Positions 42,961 to 50,108 of a stretch of DNA of 64,000 nucleotides are shown piece by piece. The DNA comes from Metabacillus_B sp050107715 (lineage in GTDB: Bacteria; Bacillota; Bacilli; Bacillales; Bacillaceae): the NCBI RefSeq assembly GCF_050107715.1, contig NZ_JBNILN010000001.1:62001-126000 (forward strand), read 5' to 3'. Positions within the stretch are counted from its first letter, which is position 1; every line of letters begins with the position of its first letter. The notes beneath the pieces were generated by a model that was not told the DNA's origin, ran no database searches, and saw only the letters and a list, made by a program, of their open reading frames with translations. A program made the translations under genes and the position numbers.

Positions 42961-44262
42961 ATGGAGAATATAAAGGATTTAATTTTGCAAGTAACGTTTA
43001 TCCTGTTCCCCATCTATCTCTATCAGGCAATCTGGCTAAATAGGCCGACGCCGAATATCCCTAAGCCTAATCAAATACTTATCTACATTCTTTGCAGCCT
43101 CTCGGCCATTCTTTGTATGACCTTCCCGATTACCGTGGCTGATGGGATGCCTTACGGGCTCCATTATATTCCCTATCTTGCTGCAACGCTGTACGGAGGA
43201 CCGCTGACAGGTATATGTGCGGCAGCCACCGGCTTTCTGTACCGTCTATACTCCGGAGGCGACATTGTATGGATGACTGTAATCATCACCCCCCTGTTTT
43301 TAATTCTGCCCATTATTCTCTACTCTAAGTGGAGTACTATTAAAATACAGTCAAAGCTTGGGTTTGGGCTTCTTTTCAGTATCCTGAAGCTTGCCTTAAC
43401 TTATGGAGCAAGCTCCGTTCTTTATTTTTCAGGAATGATTAACTTTAAGCTAACCGAAAGCCTTATTGAGATGTTAGTTGGCTTTGTTTTATTTACGATT
43501 GTGCTTTTGCTTACCATTTACTGCGTGAATTCAACAAAAGAAAATGCCTTTTTAAGGGCCAGGGTTATTAAATCTGAAAAACTTGCCATTGTGAGTGAGC
43601 TGGCAGCAAGTGTTGCCCATGAGGTACGCAATCCGCTTACTGTTGTCCGGGGGTTTATCCAGCTAATCGGTACAGACCGGAGAAGCACCGGGACTCAGAA
43701 GGATGAGTATATTACCCTGATCCTCTCAGAGCTGGACCGGGCTCAGGACATCATAACCGATTATTTAAACCTCGCCAAACAGCAGTATTATGAAAAAAAT
43801 GAAGTTTCTCTGAGCCTTCTGCTGAGTGAGGTTGTAAAGATTATGACCTCCTATGCCAATTTTAAAAACGTTCATTTTAAAAACAGCATTGCGCCAAATC
43901 TTTATGTATACGGTGATGCCTCACGACTCAAGCAGGTCTTTCTGAATCTACTCAAAAACGCGATAGAAGCTGTGGCAGAAAGTGATGGGGAAGTTAAAAT
44001 AACCGCTTATGCCTCCCATGAATTTATCAGAATCAAAATAAAGGATAATGGAGTGGGAATGACCTCCGAGCAGCTAGCAAGACTTGGCGAGCCATACTTT
44101 ACTCTGAAAGAGAGAGGGACAGGACTCGGATTGACGGTAACTTTTTCAATTGTGGAACAGCATGAAGGAACGCTTCGTTACCAAAGTGAACCCGGTGCCG
44201 GCACGTCTGCTACCGTTTCCTTGCCTATTTGTCTGCCTGAACAGCAGAGCAAGCCATCCTGA
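42961..44262 (+). CDS. kinB: Sporulation histidine kinase KinB
   Basis: 433 aa against about 428 for B. subtilis KinB. Six membrane helices in the first 195 residues form a 5TM-5TMR_LYT-type sensor (ITVADGMPYGLHYIPYLAAT, LYGGPLTGICAAATGFLYRL). HisKA follows with ELAASVAHEVRNPLTVVRGF, then an ATPase domain with NLLKNAIEAV, DNGVGM and GTGLGLTVTF. It feeds phosphate to Spo0F in the sporulation phosphorelay. Unlike B. subtilis, it is not directly followed by kapB. Confidence 0.92.
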   Translation: MENIKDLILQVTFILFPIYLYQAIWLNRPTPNIPKPNQILIYILCSLSAILCMTFPITVADGMPYGLHYIPYLAATLYGGPLTGICAAATGFLYRLYSGGDIVWMTVIITPLFLILPIILYSKWSTIKIQSKLGFGLLFSILKLALTYGASSVLYFSGMINFKLTESLIEMLVGFVLFTIVLLLTIYCVNSTKENAFLRARVIKSEKLAIVSELAASVAHEVRNPLTVVRGFIQLIGTDRRSTGTQKDEYITLILSELDRAQDIITDYLNLAKQQYYEKNEVSLSLLLSEVVKIMTSYANFKNVHFKNSIAPNLYVYGDASRLKQVFLNLLKNAIEAVAESDGEVKITAYASHEFIRIKIKDNGVGMTSEQLARLGEPYFTLKERGTGLGLTVTFSIVEQHEGTLRYQSEPGAGTSATVSLPICLPEQQSKPS

Positions 44263-44389
44263 CCGGGCCTTGTATTCTGGGCACCCATAACTTCATGTAT
44301 AAGAAATGCAGCCTTAAAAGGAACGCCGGCATGCCTTCGCAGTTTCTGAAAATGTAAGAAATCCAGCCTTAAAAGCACTGACCGCTTCT

Positions 44390-44959
44390 TCAGGGCTTTG
44401 CTTCAATATCGATTTCTCTTTTGTCCGGACGCTCTGCTTCACTTTCTGTAATTTTCCCGCAAGCAATTCGGGCTCCGGATTCTCCGGCAGGCTGGGTCAT
44501 TCCGTCATCTTTTGCTTCCGTGATGATCAGAGAGGTCCCGCCTTTGAATAGAAGTGAGTTTTTAGCCCCCTTTTTCAACGTAAGCTTTGGGCCCAACAGT
44601 TCAGCCTGTACTTTCCCGTCACTGTCTGCTGAAATATTGGGGAGGTCTCCGAGGTGGGCTCCTTCCGAATTCATGAGCCCATGCTTTTTATTGTCAGGGT
44701 TATAATGCTCTCCTGCAGTAATAAAGTCAGGCCCCTCGCATTCTGGTTTCTGATGGATATGGATGCCGTGTTCCCCCGTTTGCAGACCTTCCAGATTAAT
44801 TTCAAATTTAACCCCTTCCGGCTGCTCCGATAGCTTAACCGTTCCGAGCGAATCGCCGTCCTGGTTAAACATCTCGACCCCCATGCTCGTAAGCGTATCC
44901 TTCGAGCATCCTCCTAAAAGCAGTAAAGCCGCTGCTGAAGCCGATATGATTCTTCTCAA
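44390..44959 (-). CDS. sodC: Cu/Zn superoxide dismutase-like lipoprotein
   Basis: 189 aa with lipobox LGGC in a short signal peptide. The SOD fold is complete: GEHGIHIHQKPEC, AGEHYNPDNKKHG, EGAHLGDLPNISAD, GESGARIACGKI. The Zn ligands (His, His, His, Asp) and three Cu-ligand histidines can be placed, but where the fourth Cu ligand belongs the text is LIITEAKDDG, with Thr in place of His. B. subtilis YojM is also known as a paralogue lacking copper ligands, so activity is doubtful. TTG start with GGGAGGGG upstream. Inserted in reverse between kinB and kapB. Confidence 0.88.
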   Translation of the reverse strand: MRRIISASAAALLLLGGCSKDTLTSMGVEMFNQDGDSLGTVKLSEQPEGVKFEINLEGLQTGEHGIHIHQKPECEGPDFITAGEHYNPDNKKHGLMNSEGAHLGDLPNISADSDGKVQAELLGPKLTLKKGAKNSLLFKGGTSLIITEAKDDGMTQPAGESGARIACGKITESEAERPDKREIDIEAKP

Positions 44960-45071
44960 CTGAACTTCCCCTCCCTAACCGATTGGACACTTTTGTATAG
45001 TGTTCTCCGTTCGGGGGAAAATATACGGAGTAAGACTGCCATGGAGCACAGTCATTCCGTTTTGGTTAAAA

Positions 45072-45099
45072 CAAAAAACGCCGGGTGGCACCAGCGTTT
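45072..45099 (-). terminator. Probable terminator of the gene at 45098
   Basis: Minus strand AACGCTGGTG-CC-ACCCGGCGTT with two mismatches, followed by TTTTTG. It overlaps the stop codon of the small gene. Confidence 0.55.
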
Positions 45100-45292
45100 A
45101 GTGTATATCCTTCTTATCCAGATGCTTATATTTTTCGTGCACTTCCCGCTCTTCTTTTCTGGACTGCTTCACAATAAAGCGGAAAGCCATAATGGCCAGC
45201 AGCAGGAAAATCGCCATGTGAAAAGCTGCCGGGATGTACTCTGATTTGTCTTCTGGAAAATAGAGAAATAACGAAAGGACCATTTCTGCCAT
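45098..45292 (-). CDS. Small hypothetical membrane protein (64 aa)
   Basis: MAEMVLSLFLYFPEDKSEYI then AAFHMAIFLLLAIMAFRFIV: one clear membrane helix (about 25-45), possibly a re-entrant N-terminus, and a charged cytoplasmic tail (KQSRKEEREVHEKYKHLD). GGAGG stands 13 bases before the ATG at 45292, rather far; upstream GTG or TTG starts would add seven residues. Family not recognised. Lies between sodC and kapB. Confidence 0.6.
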   Translation of the reverse strand: MAEMVLSLFLYFPEDKSEYIPAAFHMAIFLLLAIMAFRFIVKQSRKEEREVHEKYKHLDKKDIH

Positions 45293-45429
45293 GTAAGCGG
45301 ACACACCTCCCAATATATCTTCTTTTCTCCACTATACATGGTTATGTCTGTTCGTACCAACTCCTTTTTTTTTGCACTTTTAAAAGTATGGTAGAATGGA
45401 TGAAACGTAAGGGATAGGAGCATGTGGAT

Positions 45430-45807
45430 ATGGAATGGAACGTTGGAGATCATGTAACCGGCATTTATAAGACCGGAAAGTATGCAGGAGTCGTCACAGG
45501 CTTGCGGCCTATGCATGTGCTTGTCCAGGTAAAAGCTGTATTGAAGCATCCGCAGCAGGGGGACCTTCATATGCCTAAACAGGCGGAAGTCCCTCTGTTT
45601 CATGAAAGAAGAGCATTGAGCTTCAATGAGCAGACCAACATACCGGCCAGCATGCTAAAGTCTTTCGACGGCGAATTCCCTGAATATAAGGATTCTCTCA
45701 AGAAGGCCCTTGAGCAGCAGAAAGCCTCACTATCAGAAGAAGAAACACTTTGGGCAAAAAAATCACTGGATCAGCTTGCCCAGCTCGAAAATGAGTATAA
45801 ACTTTAA
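45430..45807 (+). CDS. kapB: KapB, activator of KinB
   Basis: 125 aa. The text VGDHVTGIYKTGKYAGVVTG, VQVKAVLKHPQQGDLHMPKQ, AEVPLFHERRALSFNEQTNI and SLKKALEQQKASLSEEE matches B. subtilis KapB along its length. KapB is needed for KinB-dependent sporulation signalling and has an SH3-like fold. AGGAG lies nine bases before the ATG at 45430, preferred over the GTG two codons earlier. It has its own upstream region here since sodC and a small gene separate it from kinB. Confidence 0.9.
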   Translation: MEWNVGDHVTGIYKTGKYAGVVTGLRPMHVLVQVKAVLKHPQQGDLHMPKQAEVPLFHERRALSFNEQTNIPASMLKSFDGEFPEYKDSLKKALEQQKASLSEEETLWAKKSLDQLAQLENEYKL

Positions 45808-45876
45808 CAAATAACTGGGCTGGTTCTGGACAAAGCTTCCTGCGGCTGAAACTTTCCCGCAAATAATCTTCAAAAA

Positions 45877-45912
45877 CAAAAGCCAAATCACATGGGTGGG
45901 TGATTTGGCTTT
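45877..45912. terminator. Bidirectional terminator between kapB and kapD
   Basis: AAAGCCAAATCAC ... GTGATTTGGCTTT, a 13-bp stem; the minus strand continues TGTTTTTG, fitting the kapD side best. Confidence 0.8.
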
Positions 45913-46531
45913 ATGTTGCGAATTTGTTAAGGAGCTTTGAAAAGTCCACCCGGTCCCCGATCGTAGTCGGACTTGGTTTTTCCAGGTATTCCTTGTCCTT
46001 TTCAATTAATTTGTAAATCTTCATGGTTGTCAGTGCGTCATCAAGAGCCCGGTGATGCTGCCCCGTCCCTTTCTTTCCATATTCCTCTACCGCTTTCCAT
46101 AGCCCTGTCTGATTTCTGTCTCCGAAGAACTTTTTGTATTCCATGGATAAATCCAGAAATTCATCCCGATGAAATGGAAAAGGGCATTGATTTTTTTCAC
46201 AGTTCATCCGCAGCACCTTCATGTCCATATTGCCCCAGGTAACGACTTTTTTGGGCGTATCAAGCTCGCTTAGAACACGGATCAATTCATGGAATGAGAT
46301 GCCCTGATCAACCTGTGCCTGTGTGATTCCAAGAAAATTTTTGCAGCGTTCTGTCAGCCTTTTTCCCTTAACAGGTGTGACAAATTGCGAGAATTCCTTA
46401 TCGGTTTTTCCATTTTTGAAAAAAACAAGTCCCGCTTCGATAATTTCTGCGTAAAATCCTTTATAGCCTGAATTTCCATCCGGCATGCTGAATTCAAAAT
46501 CAATAAACAGCAAGGGTTTTGCAGATTCCAT
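45911..46531 (-). CDS. kapD: KapD, exonuclease-family inhibitor of the KinA pathway
   Basis: 206 aa DEDDh exonuclease fold: LLFIDFEFSMPDG (first Asp-Glu), WGNMDMKVLRM (second Asp), and QHHRALDDALTTMKIY (His and third Asp). All four metal and catalytic residues are present, so it is probably an active 3'-5' nuclease. B. subtilis KapD inhibits KinA-dependent sporulation initiation. AAAGGAGGGGG precedes the ATG. Convergent with kapB. Confidence 0.9.
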   Translation of the reverse strand: MESAKPLLFIDFEFSMPDGNSGYKGFYAEIIEAGLVFFKNGKTDKEFSQFVTPVKGKRLTERCKNFLGITQAQVDQGISFHELIRVLSELDTPKKVVTWGNMDMKVLRMNCEKNQCPFPFHRDEFLDLSMEYKKFFGDRNQTGLWKAVEEYGKKGTGQHHRALDDALTTMKIYKLIEKDKEYLEKPSPTTIGDRVDFSKLLNKFAT

Positions 46532-46734
46532 AGTCCCCCTCCTTTCTCTTTATCATTTTATTACCATTATATCACCGCCCACTTGAATTTAACTGTATTT
46601 TTAGAAAAATTTTCATTGGAAAAGCACACATTTTTTTATCACATTTTCGAAGAGCCCGCGTACTGAAAATTTGCTTCTCTGATTTGGGAATCAATGCTAG
46701 GATATAGAAAGAATAGGATTTCAACAGAAAGAGT

Positions 46735-48585
46735 GTGACAGATTTGAGAAAATGGTTTGGATGGAGTTTCATCCTTTGTCTGATTCCTTTGTTTTTGTTC
46801 CTCCTGCTCGGCTCCGGACAAGCTGTCGAAAAGCTTAAATCGATCCCCGAAACCCTTGATGAGAAGCTTCCCATTGAAGAAGTACCGGCTATTGCGGCAA
46901 GCTATATAAAAGATGCTGAAGGCAGTGTTGTTTCCGAACTGGCAACCGACGGGCAAAAGCGCCTTTTCGTTCAAAGCTCGGATATCCCCTCTCAAATGAA
47001 AGAGCTGTTTCTGAAATCAGAAGATCAGCGCTTTTATGAACATGCAGGGTTTGATTTTGAAGGAACAGCCAGAGCCCTTCTTGTGAACGTTAAAAATCAG
47101 TCTCTTGATCAAGGCGGGAGTACAATAACCCAGCAGCTTGCCAGAAACCTGTATCTGAATCATGAACGAACGTATAACCGTAAGCTCAGCGAACTGCTGC
47201 TCTCGATTCAGCTCGAAAGAAAATGGTCCAAGGATAAAATACTTGAAAGCTATTTGAATACAATTTATTTTCAAAACGGGGTGTACGGAGTCGGTGCGGC
47301 GGCAGACTTTTATTTCAGCAAACCGCTGCAGGCCTTAACAACAGCTGAAATGGCGTATCTGGCTTCCATACCGAATAATCCTACCCTCTATGATCCGCTG
47401 ACTAATCCAAAAAAGACAAAGAAAAGACAGGAACGCCTGCTTCAAATGCTGAAGGAGAGCGGAATACTGAGCGAACAGCAGCTAACAGAAGAGAAGAACA
47501 GAAGGATTACGCTATCCATTCGTGAGAACAAAGAACCTTATCCCGATTATACAGGCTATGTGGAAAATGAATTATCAGAGGCAGTTGCGCAGAAAGAAAA
47601 GCTGACAGATCCTGATCAAATCCAACAGGCCAAAGAGGATTGGCTCCGCTCAGGAATTGTCATCGAAACGCATCTGGATCCTTTTTTGCAGGATCGCATT
47701 TATAAAGCAAATGAAAAATTTTTCGACGGATCACATGAATCCGCTGCCGTTATTCTCGATCATGAGAACCATCATATAGAAGCAATCAGCGGAGGATACC
47801 GTTACAAGCAGCATGATTACAACCGTGCTTTTCAAGCTACCAGACAGCCCGGTTCGGCTATTAAACCTCTTATTGACTATGTTCCTTATATAGAAGAGAC
47901 GAAGGCTGATCCAGCCAGCAAGATCAGTGCAGACCGCTTTTGCATATCTAAAAATAACTGTCCGGAAAATTATACGAAAAAAGAATATGGAATGGTTACA
48001 CTTGAGAAGGCATTCAGCCAATCCTACAACACTCCGGCATTGCGAATGTTTAAAACAGTAGGATATGAAAAAGCGTATCATTACCTGAAACCCTTCAAAT
48101 TCAAAAAAGCTGCCCCCGTTCATGACTATTCAGCCGCTCTTGGCGGAGGAACATTAGAGGTTTCCCCTCTGGAGCTTGCAGGCGCCTATACTGCATTCGG
48201 GAATGACGGAATGTATCAGCCAAGCAGGGCCATTAAGAGGATTCTCGCTCAGGACGGCTCGGTCCTATTTGAATGGAAGGATACCCCCGTTCGGGCATGG
48301 AGTTCCGGAACGAATTCCATCCTGCTGGGCCTGCTGGAATCTGTGATTGATCAAGGAACCGGAAAAAAAGCAGCATTTGAATCAGCCTACCTTGGCGGGA
48401 AAACGGGAACGACAAACAATTACAACGATCTTTGGTTTTCAGGCTTAACAAATCGCCATACCGCAGCCGTCTGGTTCGGAAAAGATCAGAATGGGTCAAT
48501 CGAAAACGTTTATGAAAAAGGGACCTTGCTTGAATACTGGAAAATGATTATGGGCGGTGAATCCGTTGGCGCCAATCGAAAATAA
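46735..48585 (+). CDS. pbpD: Penicillin-binding protein 4 (class A, PbpD)
   Basis: 616 aa bifunctional peptidoglycan synthase. N-terminal membrane helix (WFGWSFILCLIPLFLFLLLG), GT51 glycosyltransferase (LKSEDQRFYEHAGFDFEG, DQGGSTITQQLARNLYLN), then transpeptidase with RQPGSAIKPLIDY (SxxK), SQSYNTPALRM (SxN) and LGGKTGTTNNYND (KTG). Close in length to B. subtilis PbpD. Start GTG at 46735, or TTG at 46744, both with weak sites. Confidence 0.93.
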   Translation: MTDLRKWFGWSFILCLIPLFLFLLLGSGQAVEKLKSIPETLDEKLPIEEVPAIAASYIKDAEGSVVSELATDGQKRLFVQSSDIPSQMKELFLKSEDQRFYEHAGFDFEGTARALLVNVKNQSLDQGGSTITQQLARNLYLNHERTYNRKLSELLLSIQLERKWSKDKILESYLNTIYFQNGVYGVGAAADFYFSKPLQALTTAEMAYLASIPNNPTLYDPLTNPKKTKKRQERLLQMLKESGILSEQQLTEEKNRRITLSIRENKEPYPDYTGYVENELSEAVAQKEKLTDPDQIQQAKEDWLRSGIVIETHLDPFLQDRIYKANEKFFDGSHESAAVILDHENHHIEAISGGYRYKQHDYNRAFQATRQPGSAIKPLIDYVPYIEETKADPASKISADRFCISKNNCPENYTKKEYGMVTLEKAFSQSYNTPALRMFKTVGYEKAYHYLKPFKFKKAAPVHDYSAALGGGTLEVSPLELAGAYTAFGNDGMYQPSRAIKRILAQDGSVLFEWKDTPVRAWSSGTNSILLGLLESVIDQGTGKKAAFESAYLGGKTGTTNNYNDLWFSGLTNRHTAAVWFGKDQNGSIENVYEKGTLLEYWKMIMGGESVGANRK

Positions 48586-48979
48586 GCATCCTATTGTTCT
48601 GTTTGACGGGGTGTGCAACCTTTGTGAAGGGGCTGTTATCTTTCTTATTAAACGGGATAAAGCTGCCGTACTAAAATTCGCCTCCCTCCAGTCCCATACC
48701 GGTCAAATGCTTTTATCTCAGCATGGCTTGGACAAGGATCACTTCGACTCTTTTATTCTGGCTGAGGGCGGTCAGCTTTACTTGAAGTCGAAGGCAGCGC
48801 TGAAAACTGCCGGCTATCTCCCGCTTCCGTGGAGGCTCCTCCGACTATTTACTGCTGTACCGAGACCGGTCAGAGACGCTATTTACACCCTGATCGCCAG
48901 AAACCGGTACAGATGGTTCGGCCGGAAAGAAAGCTGTATGATTCCCAGCCCATCGCTTAAAGAACGATTTCTCGATTAA
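48566..48979 (+). CDS. yuxK: DCC-family thiol-disulfide oxidoreductase YuxK
   Basis: 137 aa. The defining motif is PIVLFDGVCNLCEGAVIFLI (DxxCxxC, the DCC signature), then LKFASLQS and a C-terminal RNRYRWFGRKESC. Predicted thioredoxin-like fold; the physiological partner is unknown. Overlaps the 3' end of pbpD; GGCGGTGA gives good spacing to a TTG at 48566, while GTG at 48557 is an alternative. Translationally coupled to pbpD. Confidence 0.85.
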   Translation: MAPIENKHPIVLFDGVCNLCEGAVIFLIKRDKAAVLKFASLQSHTGQMLLSQHGLDKDHFDSFILAEGGQLYLKSKAALKTAGYLPLPWRLLRLFTAVPRPVRDAIYTLIARNRYRWFGRKESCMIPSPSLKERFLD

Positions 48980-49034
48980 AAAAAGGCTATCCACGCTAAT
49001 CTGTAAACAGATTGTGCGGCGGATAGCCTTTTTA
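48977..49034. terminator. Bidirectional terminator between yuxK and yufK
   Basis: AAAAGGCTATCC ... GGATAGCCTTTTT outer stem with an inner AATCTGT/ACAGATT stem. Confidence 0.85.
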
Positions 49035-49589
49035 TATGGGCAAGCTGTTAACAAACCCATTGTATAGACGGAGGAATAAATAAAATAGTCCAAGGGTAAA
49101 TACAAACCAGAACAATAAATTAAACAGCACCATCCCGATCAGGGACCAGGAAGTAACCATAGAGCTTGCCTGGTAGATGATAAAGATAAAGTAGCAAAGG
49201 GTAGAAACCAGAAAAACAGCTGCAATCACCCATATAGCCTGTACAAGAAAAAGGGAAACAGCACCCCCGGCAAGGTAAAAAGCAGAGCCTGCCCTGATTT
49301 TGTTCAGCGTAACCCCTTCAGCATCCTGGGAGAAAAAAAGAAAGGATAACTCAGTTACCGTATTGGCAATCAGCTTAAGAGCCGAAAAAACCATAAAGTA
49401 CAGCAGGGCAAATAACGCGAATAATGCAATTTTCATCTCGCTTTCCGAAAAGAAATCCAGCATGCTGGTGTAGATGCCCAGGTTTTTCAGGAGGGCTGTT
49501 ACATCCATGACGGTTGAGATGGATAGGGATGTGCTGAAGAGCAGCAAAGAGATTAAAGGAAAATAGCTGGTAAAATAAGTGTTTCTCAT
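49032..49589 (-). CDS. yufK: YufK family membrane protein
   Basis: 185 aa with about five membrane helices: YFPLISLLLFSTSLSISTVM, IALFALFALLYFMVFSALKL, FYLAGGAVSLFLVQAIWVIA and LLFWFVFTLGLFYLFLRLYN. The text LIANTVTELSFLFFSQDAEG is the conserved family centre. Function unknown. GGAAGGGAAG precedes the ATG at 49589. Confidence 0.88.
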   Translation of the reverse strand: MRNTYFTSYFPLISLLLFSTSLSISTVMDVTALLKNLGIYTSMLDFFSESEMKIALFALFALLYFMVFSALKLIANTVTELSFLFFSQDAEGVTLNKIRAGSAFYLAGGAVSLFLVQAIWVIAAVFLVSTLCYFIFIIYQASSMVTSWSLIGMVLFNLLFWFVFTLGLFYLFLRLYNGFVNSLPI

Positions 49590-49659
49590 GAGAACTTCCC
49601 TTCCGTAAGCATTCTTCTTCATTATGCTTAGAGGGGAAAAATTTGTAAAGCAAACATTT

Positions 49660-49902
49660 TTATTTCTGAGGCCTTGAAATGATTTTTACATATTCCCTCG
49701 GTTCAAAGGTTTTAAAAATGACCGGTTCGCGTATGTGCCAGGTTTCCTCGGATCCGGCAACTTCCATTTCACTGATCTGCCTCACTGGTTTGATTACCAG
49801 CGGGTTGCTGTAATCCTCTATAAGCCGAAGCTGAATGGCAAGCATGGTTAGAAACAGAGCGAAGAAAATAGCGAATGCGGCTGCAGCTTTTATTTTAAGC
49901 AT
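49660..49902 (-). CDS. Small membrane-anchored hypothetical protein (80 aa)
   Basis: MLKIKAAAAFAIFFALFLTM begins a single N-terminal membrane helix or signal anchor, followed by about 55 residues outside (YSNPLVIKPVRQISEMEVAG, then a Trp- and Glu-rich middle). AAGGAGGGG precedes the ATG. Family not recognised. It lies between yufK and the mrp operon, where B. subtilis has the yufL-yufS genes. Confidence 0.65.
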   Translation of the reverse strand: MLKIKAAAAFAIFFALFLTMLAIQLRLIEDYSNPLVIKPVRQISEMEVAGSEETWHIREPVIFKTFEPREYVKIISRPQK

Positions 49903-49984
49903 GCAATCCCCTCCTTCTTCATTATGATGCCAAAAAAAACTTCTCGTTATACAACACCTTTATTATTTGATATGATGATTTTAT

Positions 49985-50000
49985 AAGTTCATATGAACTT
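49985..50000. promoter_or_regulatory. Perfect 16-bp palindrome upstream of mrpA
   Basis: AAGTTCAT-ATGAACTT lies about 110 bases before the mrpA start. A TATGAT hexamer with TTATAC 18 bases upstream (about 49945-49975) would make it an operator just downstream of the -10. Regulator unknown. Confidence 0.5.
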
Positions 50001-50108
50001 GAAATTAAATGATAAATTTTCCCAAAAAGCTCATACTATTCATGTATGCGGAGGATGGAATACCGCAAATGCCAAACGGAAGGTTTACCATTAGATTGGA
50101 GGCAAAAC

